Shown: in pieces, positions 23,296 to 35,720 of the stretch
Position numbering within the stretch: the first letter of the stretch is position 1
Layout of the letters: the number at the start of each line of letters is the position of its first letter
NCBI RefSeq assembly: GCF_047496725.1
Contig: NC_132971.1
Coordinates: 12,706,501 to 12,770,500 of the forward strand
Reading direction: 5' to 3'
Length of the DNA stretch: 64,000 nt
Source of the DNA: Anoplolepis gracilipes
Taxonomy: Eukaryota; Arthropoda; Insecta; Hymenoptera; Formicidae
Translations under genes and position numbers: made by a program
The notes under the pieces: model-generated
Database searches by the model: none
What the model was told of the DNA's origin: nothing
What the model saw: only the letters and a program-made list of their open reading frames with translations

Positions 23296-23407
23296 TCGGA
23301 CGCAAAAAAGTTCTCTTCCAGTCGATGTCTCTTCCGAGCGTTGATCACTTCTCGGACGCAAACGAGTTCTCTTCCGGCCGGTGTCTCTTCCATGCGTTGA
23401 TCACTTC
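23296..23407 (+). repeat. Two tandem copies of a 56-bp unit
   Basis: Units 23296-23351 and 23352-23407 begin TCGGACGCAAA and share AGTTCTCTTCC, TGTCTCTTCC and GCGTTGATCACTTC with a few substitutions. A partial echo, AGCGTTGATCACGTT, follows at about 23452. This is an unusual GC-balanced minisatellite in otherwise AT-rich DNA. Confidence 0.9.
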
Positions 23408-23649
23408 TTCTTCTCTTTTTGACAAAAGACTGTCTAGTCTATGCTGCCAACAGCGTTGATCACGTTAGAATTCCTACGACGACACTCAGTCCAGCTATTG
23501 CTTTCCGCGTATTTGGATGTGATAAGACAGTGCTAAATCGATTTTTCGAAATACCACAGCATCTTCAATTCGTAATTACTAACCGAGCAAATGAGACACA
23601 TCGTTCGTAATTGACTAGTGACTACAATATATCGGTGAGCAGCGTGTAG

Positions 23650-23790
23650 ACAGTAATGTCAAAAACGCTACGCGACTCCCGGCTCCATGACGAAAAACAC
23701 AAGCATGAACCGTATAGATGTGAGTTCTGCGCATGCTCGGCGCCACATATCATGTGAACCGGGAGCCGCGTAACATTTCTGGCATCAGGC
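23650..23790. mobile_element. Short inverted-repeat element, probable MITE
   Basis: The left arm has TACGCGACTCCCGGCTC; the right arm complement pairs as GAACCGGGAGCCGCGTAAC. AATGT-like sequence sits just outside both arms. About 130 bases in total with no coding potential. Borders and any target duplication are uncertain. Confidence 0.5.
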
Positions 23791-23826
23791 ATCACTACGT
23801 GTAGAGTGTGTAGGGCTCTCATTTGC

Positions 23827-23836
23827 GCGCATGCGC
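23827..23836. promoter_or_regulatory. NRF-1-like motif GCGCATGCGC
   Basis: Perfect palindromic NRF-1 (Drosophila Ewg) consensus core in the GC-rich region upstream of gene B and WAC. Which gene it serves is unknown. Confidence 0.45.
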
Positions 23837-24081
23837 AAACGTAACGCTGGTCATACAGTCATGTGTATATGACGGGCACTTTAGTTTTAGCGGGATCTCG
23901 CGGAGAACAAATCAAGTAGCCAAATATAATTAAATAAATTGATAATATAATTTGTACATATTATTTTTTTTATTTCATATTTTTAATTAATTTTTCAAAA
24001 ACTTGTAAATAACTTTCAAAAAAGATTAAACGCGGTGTCTATACAGAAAATTCCTCCATTTCATAAGCATTAACTATTATA

Positions 24082-24160
24082 CGTCGTCTACGATGGCAGC
24101 GAGCAGTACGAAATGGGATTCGTTCATTTCGTCGGGAATAACGAAACGTAGACGATGCAT
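24082..24160. repeat. Short inverted repeat with TCGTCTACG ends
   Basis: CGTCGTCTACGATGG on the left pairs with CGTAGACGATG on the right, about 55 bases apart. The ends resemble those of the TTA/TAA-flanked MITE family at 15765 and 16397, so it may be a decayed member. Confidence 0.4.
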
Positions 24161-24186
24161 TGTACTTCAGTGATACTACATTTAAC

Positions 24187-24196
24187 GCGCATGCGC
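24187..24196. promoter_or_regulatory. NRF-1-like motif GCGCATGCGC
   Basis: Second perfect copy, 360 bases from the first, inside ACGCGCATGCGCAAA. It supports a promoter in this interval. Confidence 0.45.
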
Positions 24197-25096
24197 AAAA
24201 ACTGGACCTCGTCTGGCACACCGGATAATGCTCTGCGCCATCTGTCAGTCAAAGTGAGCTAGAGCTTGTGCGCACTTTTTTTTTTACACATACGAAGCAG
24301 ATCTCTCTTCGCGGCGATGATTGTGCGAACGCAAATTCCTGGCGTCGCTGTCTGCTATCACGTCGCCGTGAATGTAGATCATATTAATTTGCGCGAAATA
24401 TCTGTCCTAGTCAAGTATGTCAATTTTTACAAGGATACTATCACGTATATTTGACGTACGTAACTTGCAATATTTTATTTCACGTACTGTACTATTGTGG
24501 AAGATGTTTTGACAGAATTAAATTTGGTTATTTTCACAAAAATAAAGCGTAATTTCCTATGAAGCTTGTTCGCGGAAAATTTATAAATTGATTATAGATG
24601 TGATTTAGATTATATATGTGATTCTCAGACTTTACGATTATCACATAATTAGATATTGTACACATTATTGTAATTTTTGTATATATAAATATATAAAAAA
24701 ATATAAAACAAATTTCGTCAACGAAGAGTTTAATATATCGCCATTATATATACATATTTATAGAATCGAACGATATGCTTCTACGCTCCTGAATGTAGCC
24801 AAAATCCCCCACCACCATCGGCCGCTTTTACGTCGGGACTCGAGCACTTTGTCTACGCTGCCGGCGCGCACGGCAGCGGCCGAGCACGTATGTGACATGG
24901 CGTCCGGGTAGAAAGAAAGTTAACTGCTAAATAAGCGTTAATGTTGTTCTTATGACATTGACCAACCGAAAAGGGAACATCCGAGGCCGCGAATTTCCCA
25001 CAGACACTGGCATTGATGGTAATGCATGCGAGGAAACCGCAAAGGATCAGCGATGGGTAGGGCTCTGCCGTCAAATACCCGATACTGACACACGAC

Positions 25097-25215
25097 CAAC
25101 CTCTGTCTCTCTCTGTCTCTCTCTCTCTCTCTCTTTTTTCTCTATCTCTCTTCCTCCTTCCTCTCTGTGTATGTCTCTCTGTATCTCTTTCTTTCTCTCT
25201 TTCTCTCTCGCTTTG
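25097..25215 (+). repeat. CT-rich microsatellite in probable WAC 5' region
   Basis: Long imperfect (CT)n/(TC)n tract, which reads as (GA)n on the other strand. GAGA-type tracts are common in insect promoters and bind GAGA factor in Drosophila. Further (GA)n lies at 25699-25728 and a TCG/TCC triplet run at about 25588-25640, both in WAC intron 1. Confidence 0.7.
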
Positions 25216-25359
25216 TCCGTACAAACTGTCCGCCTCACCTCTCGTCACCGACGGTCCGTCCATTCGTCCGTACGACTGTTTGACCACACATACGCATCGC
25301 ACTCACTGCCACAGCATATCCGCCGTACGACGTTCCACACGAATTTCCAGCACGCAACA

Positions 25360-28300
25360 ATGGGAATTCGTTCGGGCGCCGTTCCCCGTGGAAGCGACCG
25401 CGGCGGCGGACATCACGCCTCCACAACCTCCCTCACTCACGGCCCGTTGTCTTATGATTCCAGGTACTTCGAAAAGCACCAGGCCCATCCCTATCAGGTA
25501 AATAATATCTGCTACCGTCGAAGCGATTGGTGGATCGGGGGTACGGAGGGGGGTGTAAGATTTTCTCTTACACAGGCAACCTCACGTCGCTCGCCATCGT
25601 CGTCGTCCTCATCCTCGTCCTCGTCTTCGTCATCGTCGTCGGACAACACGCATTATTTTCGCCCGCGATTACGCGTTATTAGCGCGTCCGACGACGGAAA
25701 GAGAGAGAGAGAGAGAGAGATAGAGAGATGAGATCGTCCCGATACTCGCGCGGAGGATACGAGCCACAGTGACAGCACTCTTCCGTGCGGGAGAGTATCA
25801 AAGTTCGTATTCGTTTGTCAGCTGGCGTCGGGTCGCGCGCGAGCGTGAGGGACACGTATGATGGTCCGTTGTCGTCTTTTCTTTTTTTTCTTTTTTTTCT
25901 TTTTTTCTCTTGCAAAGGGGAAATTCGCGGTTGCGGAGACATGGAATCGATAACGCGCGCTACATCGACGATACATCATCTCGACGAGGGGTGAAAATCT
26001 AGGGGTTTTGCATCTTCGCGAGATAGATTATTTGATTTTTTTCCGCACGTACATACTCGTCATATCAGGCTCGTCGTTCTGTCTCTTGTGACCGTTTAAT
26101 TTTAATCCTCTCTCGGTCTCTCGGCATGCAAGTCTCTTTGATCATTCACCAGGTCAACGTCGAATAATCTCGATTAGCTTAATCGCTGGCAATTTGAGGT
26201 ATATATCGTGCGCAAGACGACGAGCTTGGTAGACGAGAAGAATCTTTGACAAGTCTTTGACAAGTCTTTGACAAGTGACATTTCGACGAATGGCAATGTT
26301 TTCATCGATATGTATGTATGTGTTCGTTCAATTAGGACATGTTCGTTGCGATTCGAATAATTCATGAATAATTTAGATTCTTTGGTAACTTTATGATTAG
26401 ACTTAATAATTGTAGAGATTTTTCATCGTGTTTTTCTCAGTGATCGATTATGGTAGTGTTCTCTCTTCATACATTATTTATGTTAAGGGAAATTAACAAT
26501 TAAGTGTACATGCTCATATTGTTATTTGAATTTAATCGCCAGTTGTTTTTACATCTATTATTGAGGAACTGCCTGTTAGTCTTGTAAACATAACCTCACT
26601 TTTCGAAAAATCAATAATTTATTCTAGCAGATTATGTGCTTCAAAAATGTTTAAGTGCTACTTTATTAAGAATATCATTCCAGCTTTCTTCTCATTTCAA
26701 TGTTTTTTCAGCATTTTTGACGCATATATCTAAAATTACTAGAAATAATCGTGAAAGTATACATTAGTATACATTCTTTTGAACTTGGAAAAAAAGTTTC
26801 CAAAATATTTATCTTTATGGTATAATATTAAGAAGTATTCGTGTTATAAGGCTTTATTAACATGAGCAATAGATAAATAGATGAATAGTGTTTAAATCAC
26901 TGGTGATTCTATAGAAACATAACCAATGGATTTTGTAAAAGAATCAGAGATTTTATAAAATTATCAATTTAATTTGACACTAATCATTTTCAGATTCTTA
27001 CAGACAGTCACTAAACAATTGATTATTCGAAAATAAATCTATAATATTTGATTACATTTTTAGTAACATTCTCATATATTCACAATGAGAAAAATAATTC
27101 TAGAAATAAGCAATCTTCATGACTATTCTAAAATACTTTTATTTCTTGTTTATATTGCTAATAATCTGATTATAGAACGCAAAGTACAGCAGTTCTAAGG
27201 GTGGCTATTCCTCCTCGACCACATCGTCGGATGGTCGCTACGAGGGGCGTATGCGCGATTCTCCAAATGGTAACTCTTACAGTCCAGCAGGCAGCTTGGG
27301 AATGGGAATGGGGACCGACCGGGACAGCCCTCGGAATTACACATCCAAGCCTCTTTACAAGAAGGAGAGAGAAAATAGAGACTATAAATTATCCTCCTCT
27401 AGGGACAAGTATTCCGGTAAATATCTTTTTATTTTCTATCTTTTTTTTTTTAATATTTTACTAAATAGAATTACATTTTGAAAACTAATAAGAAGAAAAT
27501 GCAGCAAATAAAGCACTTTTGAATATATAAATTATTATATATATTAATTGCTACACGTATTGTATAAGTAAGTGATAGTATGTGTGATACATGTGTATAA
27601 AATATAATACAATTCTGGTTTGATTTATCTAGAATCTCATCCTTTTCCTCTTTTCCAGTATAAAAATAGAATTGTCTCTTAACATTTTCAGCTGTAAAAT
27701 GCTTACTTGCATATGTGTAGATTGTGCACGCTCCCCAAAAGACAAGAGAAGCCGTGAGAGCAGAGACTCGGAACACAGGACCAACCATGATAGGAGTAGT
27801 GGGGAGGTATGTATGATTGTTATAATTAGAAAAATATGATTATGAGACAGATAATTTCTCAAAGACTGAAAATATATATAATGTCATATTATGATATTTC
27901 AAAACTGCTTCAAAACTGAAAAAAAAACAAATATGATATAGTAAATATTATATTAGATTCATGATCAATCTTTAGTTATTAAACATTTATCTATTTTTTA
28001 TTTACTCTACATGATATGTATAAAATTTAATTCATTAAATATTATTACGTTTAATTTGTAATACAAAATATATTAAAAAAGTTAACAACTTGTATGTTGT
28101 AAATTTTTTCTTTTTAGAAGATTTTAAATATGTACAAACTACAAATAAATAAATATATATGTTTATATAATTATATTATATCTGATTTTATCAAAAGCAT
28201 TTTCTTCTTTGTGCACAAATGGACTGTTAGATAATTTGTGTATCGTCACAGTCCTAAAAAGAAAAATGTAATGTTTACAAATATATATTTAAAACTTTTT

Positions 28301-29537
28301 AAGGAACATTTTTTAAAAATATGCATATGAAAATATTTATTAAGTTAAATATATCTAATATATCTTATATAAATTATCTTGAAAGGCATATATTATTATG
28401 AAAAATAATATCTATTCATATCTTTATATATAGATCTTACATCCCATAAAATTATCATCAAATTCATCAAGAGAATCTTCATCCCAGAGAAAACCATCAC
28501 ACAATTCTTGTCAGGTCAGTGTCTTATAATTATATTTATTGATATTAGTGGGTATTAATTACATGAATTCCAAATTACAAATTTATATAAAAGAAAATAT
28601 ATTATTTATACTCTTTCATCTATTCATGCATAGTTAATGTGCCTTTTAATTGATACATGTAAGAATTTAAATTAATTATTATATATGAACATTCTGTAAA
28701 AGTTTTTATAAATTTTTATTTATTGTTTTAATTAAAAAAAACTATTGTGTGTGCGTGTATAAAAGATAAAAAATGTGATAGTGCCACACGCACATACATA
28801 ATGTGACAATAACCTCAAGAATATGGACGAATATTACTTCAACTTTTCGAACTAGTTTTGGAATTAATGCAAATATTCCCCATCTATTCAATCGTTTCCA
28901 GAAATTTTAGAACAGTCTGTTTAGGATAAACGTGGTGATGAGCGAGGAGGTGCAATGGAACGAACAGCAAGGTTTGGGGATTGGTCGGAACATATGAGTT
29001 CGTCAGGAAAGAAGTATTATTACAATTGCAAGACAGAAGTTTCTCAGTGGGAGAAACCACGGGAGTGGATTAATCGGACAGATAATCGTCAACGTCAGTC
29101 TAGTGACTATTCTTCTAGGTCAAGTAAGTATAAATTTTCATAGTTATCAAATATTAAATAGTGAATGGAAATAAGATATATAGAATGAAAGAAAATAGAA
29201 TATAAAATAAATCTTGGGTTAAAGTAAAAGATGAATCAATAAATATATTATAAGTCTTTCTGTATGAGATGGACATTTTGTATTTATAATTTAGATACAT
29301 TATAAAAAAGTTTTTTATATTATGAATTTATCTTTTCTTGAATTTATCATCATAATATGCATTTTCTTTTATTACACTATGTTCATTGATTTGAATAACA
29401 AAAACATGTTTATTGTATTTGTGTATGCTACTTTTAAAAAGATTAAGCAACAATTATAATCAAAAATTATATTACACGTAATAATTAATATTTTTGATAT
29501 TTCGGTAAAGCAATTTTCATTCAAATACCTCTTATAT

Positions 29538-29575
<38 letters not shown>

Positions 29576-32500
29576 ATATTTTGAAAAATTCTACATATAT
29601 ATATATATATATACATAATATTTTGAAAAGTTCTACATATATATATATATATATATATATGTAGAACTTTTCAAAATCTGAAATTTTTCTGCATAGGTCA
29701 TGATAAACATTCCAACTCGCGATCAAATAGCAGTAGCAGTATGCGAGATGGTAAATCGTCGCGACAGTCTGACAAACGAGAATACTGGAGCGCGTGTGGC
29801 GGAAGTAGCAGTAGCAGTAACAGAGAAGATGTTTCAGCAAGGGAAAGGGAACGGGAAAAAGAACGAGAAAGGGAACGAGAACGCGAACGAGAAAGAGAAA
29901 GAGAATCCTGTAGAGAGGAAGTTAGTGTGGAACGTCAGGCTCAAGATATGGATATCTCGCCAGGCGATTCCACACCTACTTCAGAACCTGTGACATCCTG
30001 CGCTCATGATCCACTGCCACAGGGCCCTGTTCTTTTGGCCACTGGTATGTTCTTTACATATATAAGCATATATTTTTTACATATATGAAGCACGTAAAGA
30101 AACTGACAATTTTTACAAAATTATATGTGTATAATAATTATTTCCTTTAAAATATAAATTTTAGATAAAATAAGATTTTAAATAAAAAAATTTTTATTTA
30201 TTAAGTTTCAAATTTCAGATATTATTTTCAACATATTATAACAATCATAAATTTTTTAATTTGATTACATTATAATTCTTTGAAAGTTTCTTTTATGCTC
30301 CTTTCTCTCTCAAATATATCTTTCTAAAATCACTATTTTTTAAGATATATATATTATACTTTACAACAGGATGTATACTCCTGGGAAAAACCTGAAAAAC
30401 CTGGTATTCTCAGAGAATTTTATTATACTTTGAAAAATCATGGAATTCTCATGGAATTTCGTTAGGATTCAGGGAATTTAAAAAAATGTCAAAGAAGTAC
30501 TTAATTTCAAAATTTTTTATAAAAATTTAAAATATTTTAAGTTTAAAATCTGCTTAAAATATATATTTTTTGTTTATGTCTATATAAAATTGTTTAAAAT
30601 GTTTTTTGTTTATATTAAAAAATGAGACGCTAAAATAAATAAGCTTATTTTAAAATTGCATCTAAAAATATTTTAATTTGACCTGGAATTTTGAACAAAA
30701 ATACCTGGAAGATCCTGGTATTCTCAGGGAATTTTTTTTACAGAATTTGAGTATACACCCTGTTTACAAGTTTTAATATTTAACGTTTCGTAGAAATTTC
30801 TAATACTGTTAATTTTCTATTTTTGTTCTCAGCATTACCTCGATTAACGTCACATCCACCGTCAACAACACAGCAGGCAGCTGGAAAACTTAGTTCGCCC
30901 ACGCAACAACAGGGAAACAGTAACGCCCCGGGACCACCAGTGTCACTGGCAAATCTCCCGAGACTTCTATCGCAAATCACGGGCAACAAAGAACAACCAG
31001 ATATCACTCCACAGAAAGCATTACAGACAATTCAAACAGCCATCTTGCTATCTCGACATGTAAGAAAATAAGCTCTTGAGCTTTGCCAGTACGAATATGT
31101 TATTTTTTCATGTCTAGCAATGCATATAAATATGCATGATGTATAAAAGATTTCAGTTTTTTCTGGTTTTTTTAAATATTAATATACAGTTAGCCTAACA
31201 ATCATTAAATATCTTTTTATTGATTTTTTTTAAATATAAGATTTATTTTTCTTCAGAGTTCGGGAAAGACTACATATTTTTTATACATTTTTAGTTTTCT
31301 ATATAATAATTATATGTATATATACAATACTTGATAAAAGTTTGAGCACAACCTCTGTTTAAAAAAATTGGGCTATTTTCAAACCGCTTCAACTTGGCGA
31401 AAAATCGGTGTAGATGAAAACTTAAAAAAGCATTTTGAAGTTTCAACTTTAACATGATAACAATAGTTTTTAAAAGTTGTTTTATTTTTTAAAAATATAG
31501 GTTTAGTTTCAAAATCATATAATTTGCCCAAAGAAAAAAATCGTAGGAAAATTTAAAAAAAAGTGTTTTGTAGGTAAAATGTTTTATTTTATGGAACTTG
31601 ACTTAGTTTTTCGAAAAAAAATTTTTATCGAGCTACAGAGTATCAAAAAATATATAATTAAGAAAACAGTGCATCCTTTTTCAAGGCACAGGACAGAGAA
31701 GATAAATAATTTTAAAAAACTCAATAACATATTAAGCTGAAACTTCAAGTTTCAAAATATTCTTTTAACTTTTTTTATCTATAATGATTTTTCACCGAGT
31801 GGCAGTGGTTTGAAAATAGCCAAATTTTTAAACACAAGGTATGCTCAAATTTTCCTCAAGTGCTGTGTACATATATGTGTTAAATATTATATTTTTATTT
31901 TAAAATTTAGTTAAAATTATAAATGTAGAGTTTTATTATCAATTTAGATTATTATTTGTCAATACCCTTCAATTTTTAATTTTGCAAACACTATTAATAC
32001 TCAGGCACTAATATAATGATTTTTTTTTAAATCTTCGAGTTTTACTAACTATAATAATCAAAAGTGTATCTAATGTTTTGGACAATACAGTGTAATTTTT
32101 TCCTTGTTTTGAACATATACAAACGGCACTCATAATGTTTGCTTATTGTTTTTATACAGCAGTCTGTTAGTGGAGACCGAAGTAATAGTGGAAATGATGT
32201 AATGGTCCCACTAAAAGTTGATACAAGTGGCAATATTACCAGTGAGGGTCCACCTACTCCTACACATTCAGAAACCCAGGATTGCATTGACGCGCGAAAA
32301 TGTGAGTTTTTTTTTAAATTTAAAAATATGTTTAAAACTTAAATGTATTTATTTTATTTGACAATTAGATGATGACAAATTGTTAGCCTTTATGCTCGAT
32401 ATATCTTGCACCTAAATCATTTAGCATTGTAGTTTATATAATTTAATTTAGAGAGAAATACTTTGCATTTTTTAGGACACTTAAAGTATCACAATCATAA

Positions 32501-33414
32501 ATTTTTATTACAGGGTTTTTTTCATGACCCTTTTTTTCATAATATCATAATTAAACTTAGAATAATTAGTTAATCAAGTAAAATATAAATATTTAGCTTT
32601 ATTAAACTTAAAATAATATAAAAAATTGATAAAAGAGATTCTAAATAAATGTATCAAAATTGATTGTTATTCTTGGATTAAAAGTATACATTCATATAAA
32701 TATATTCTAGAATTAAAATCCTTTATTTCCATAAATATTCATTCTTTATTTGTAGAAGTTTTTTTAAAAATATATATCATTTTTGTCTTCTTATAGTAAC
32801 GAGTCCTGGGGGAACAAATTCCGGAGTACAAGGTTCATTACATCTCAGTACACTAGGGACCCTTGGGAATTTAAGTAATACAGGAGGCTTACAAGCATTA
32901 ACCAGAGCGCAGCCTCCTCTAACACCTTCTTTAACACCATCGCTTGCTAATCATTATCGGGAAGACTTGACGCAACATGTGCGTGCCTTTCCCGCCGATA
33001 TTCTCGAAAAACAGGTAGAAATTTGACTTCTCAGATAAGGATACCTAATGTTACTAAAGAATTTTTTCTTATTAAATAATTTTGTTTAGGCACAGAAACT
33101 TAGTGAGGAAGCACATACAATGGGCAGTTTACAATGTACGAGAGTGTCTGCAGAATTGAAAACTGCACGATCGATAGTGAGGCTGACAGAAATCCAGGCA
33201 ACGTTGCAGGAACAAAGGTAAGTATCATTATCTCGTTATCGAGCATTTAATAAGTGCTATATAAAGCAATTGTTTTCTTTTGACTTTTTATATTATCGTA
33301 TATTTATTTATACGTTTATTTATTTGTCATTTTAGGATATTATTCCTCCGTCAACAAATTCGAACACTGGAGGAATTAAAATCCCAAAATTCCTTCATGT
33401 CTGATGATTCTTAG
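25360..33414 (+). CDS. wac: WAC, WW-domain adaptor with coiled coil
   Basis: Coding exons: 25360-25497, 27176-27416, 27721-27806, 28434-28514, 28925-29123, 29697-30044, 30833-31059, 32160-32301, 32797-33014, 33090-33217 and 33336-33414. All phases join, giving 628 aa. Exon 5 holds the WW domain (DWSEHMSSSGKKYYYNCKTE, then VSQWEKPREW). Exon 6 has a long Arg-Glu dipeptide run. The last three exons carry the conserved C-terminal coiled coil, with EEAHTMG, LTEIQATLQEQRILFLRQQI and SQNSFM, almost as in vertebrate WAC. WAC links elongating RNA polymerase II to the RNF20/40 (Bre1) ligase for H2B ubiquitination and also acts in TTT-mTOR signalling (family knowledge). The ATG at 25360 is uncertain: a possible acceptor, GATTCCAG, precedes GTACTTCGAA at about 25463, so a separate upstream first exon may supply the usual N-terminus. 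Confidence 0.93.
29538..29661. repeat. (TA)n cluster with repeated spacer, in WAC intron 5
   Basis: Three TA tracts are separated by a repeated spacer, CATAATATTTTGAAAAATTC and CATAATATTTTGAAAAGTTC, then an inverted GTAGAACTTTTCAAAA. It ends 36 bases before the next WAC exon acceptor. This is another case of a unique spacer being copied together with TA microsatellite. Confidence 0.85.
30367..30762. mobile_element. 396-bp non-autonomous element with TTTACAA target duplication, in WAC intron 6
   Basis: Starts CAGGATGTATACTC and ends with the complement of CAGGGTGTATACTC. TTTACAA flanks both ends (30360-30366 and 30763-30769). Sub-terminal CCTGGTATTCTCAGRGAATT occurs near both ends. The short CAGGGTGT ends and 7-8-bp target size suggest a hAT-like MITE. 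It is related in its ends to 40764-41543. Confidence 0.85.
31329..31861. mobile_element. ~530-bp inverted-repeat element in WAC intron 7
   Basis: Arms of at least 100 bases pair: CTTGATAAAAGTTTGAGCA at the left with the complement CTTGAGGAAAATTTGAGCA at the right, then GTTTAAAAA, GGCTATTTTCAAACC, and CGGTGAAAAAT-like blocks. The arms have diverged by about a quarter, so it is old. No ORF. Confidence 0.75.
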
Positions 33415-34100
33415 TGTAAGAATCTTTATAAAATAATTATAATTAAAATCTATAATTCAAGCAAAAATAAAACATGATTATTAATATTCTCATTAATATT
33501 GAATAATTAAGATTGTACCTAAATTATAATATCGTAATAGAAGTGATATAATAGCGAATGAACATGGGCTGCTCAGAGAGGATCGGCTGTTCCATTTAAC
33601 AGCCAATGAGTCGTAACTAATGAATAAATTTATTATTAGTGAATCCACCCTCTCTGAGAAGCACAGCAGGCCTATCCAAATCGCAAACACAACACTAAAT
33701 GAATAGAAAAACGAATCAATTTTATCAGTTCAATGCAAACTGCTGAATTGTATATCTGAATTGTCCACATCGTCTTGTATTTACCTATGTTATACGTGTC
33801 AATGTTTCATATCCCCAGATTAAGCGGCATTTTAACTAGTTGAAAAACATTTTTGTTGTAAATCTCGAATAAAATTCGTGCCACAAGTTTTAATACAGTT
33901 CTTTATCGCCATAGTCTCACTTACCTAATTTCCCGAATTCTTTTTTTTGAAAAAAAGAATTTTTTAAAATTTACATTAAATACATTATAACTATAAAAGG
34001 GAATTGTATGTTTATATTCAGATTTGTGTTCGATCTCCAATCATTTTATTACACAGGGTTTCTTGACATAATAGAATGTATATCATCGCTGAGCATATAT

Positions 34101-34146
<46 letters not shown>

Positions 34147-35655
34147 ATATACATGCTCTCCTATTTACATTGTGTAATTAAAAAGTATATAGCAGTGATG
34201 AAATCTTTAGATTAACTTAAATAGCCATGATCTTAAAGTGTAAATAGCAGAATCAGAGTGAGTACTATTATTTACGAATGACAAAATTTTATGTATGTCA
34301 AATTTCTGAGTTAGTAAGAACACATTATTGTATCGAAACTGTGGATCTAAAAAATAAACATATGCATTTTTTATATTACAATTACAGATAATTTGTTTTA
34401 CTTTATTTGTAATTTCCTATATAACTATACTAAATGAAGAAACAGAACAAATAAGGATAATCTGTTAGTTATGCTCATAATCTTAATGTTGAATAAACAT
34501 TGTACTGTATATGGAATAGTTAATAATAACGCAAATTGTAATTGTTATTTAAGGGACTATATTGTTAAGGAATCCTTTAATGAGGTATTTCGAACATTTT
34601 TTACTGTAACTTATTTAATTGAATTATATATATTCATTTCTTGCAGTAAATGTATATAAATATATTATATATATATATATATACATTTTTTTTCTGCAAG
34701 AAACGGAAGTAGCATATTAAATGATTCACACTCTACTAAAAAATGTCCAAAACAAATTGTTTGCGTATCGTGTTGTTGAAAATTATCTTTTGAAATAGAT
34801 TGTTATAACAGTTTGTAGAGCGATATATGTGTGTATATATATAACATATGTATACAATTTAAGATGTCGAAAACCACGAATGTGATACAATAATTCACAA
34901 TATGCATCTCTTATTTTGTATATTTCTTTGAGGAACTGTCAAGGAGCGATCCTACTACTTACAGGATTAAAACAAAATGAAAAACATATCCCATAAAATA
35001 TACTTTATCTTAAACATTGGAATAGCGACCGAATTTATGTTGTAAATTTATGTCCATCTCTAGATTACTTTTTGACCCAAAGAATTTTAATATGGATTTG
35101 CACATTTTTAATAATTTTTCCTTCACATACGAGAGAGAGAAAGAGAGAGTAAATAATTTTTAATTATTTTAATGTGTGTGTGTGTGTGTGTGTGTATGTG
35201 CATAGGCTATATAAAATTCTTTAGTTCAAACCATTTTACTAAATGCCCTCTTATATACTTTTTTTTCTAAATATGAAATAAAACTATAACCCAAAAATTA
35301 ATTATCCTCGTCGTTTTTAATTAGTATTTTTTATATTATCCTAATATAATTATATAATTACATGATTATTACGTGTATAATCATATAATTATACACATAG
35401 TTAGATAATTATATAATTATTATGTGCATAATTATATAATCATTATAGATAAACAGAGATTAGTATTAAGAATAGTATTCGTAATAATGTTAATGTATCT
35501 ATCACGGTGTTTCTCAACACAAGCTCCAAGTAGCTCCTGAGTGTTACAAGAGCTATCCATTAAGGCAACACTTTATGTCACCTTTATTCAATAAAGATAA
35601 AGAATCGAAACAGTAACAATTATTTTTTGCGTTTTTCTGGTCCACAAAAAAATTC

Positions 35656-35720
<65 letters not shown>

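Larger units (their letters stand above)
23131..25359. promoter_or_regulatory. GC-richer region between divergent gene B and WAC, probable promoters and 5' exons
   Basis: Composition shifts to GC- and CpG-rich, unlike the surrounding intergenic DNA. It lies between minus-strand gene B and plus-strand WAC, whose first coding exons head away from each other. It contains a 56-bp tandem repeat, GCGCATGCGC motifs and a long CT tract. The small ORFs match no known family. Untranslated first exons of WAC, and possibly of gene B, are expected here, but I could not place a start site. Confidence 0.5.

Noticed and set aside
24952..25731. 259-residue ORF as an independent gene
   Set aside because: It is made of CT-repeat (SLSLS) and TCN-repeat (SSSSS) runs around WAC exon 1. 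Only about 25360-25497 is supported as coding.
29741..30088. Arg-Glu repeat ORF as a separate protein
   Set aside because: It is exon 6 of WAC, in phase with the exons on both sides.
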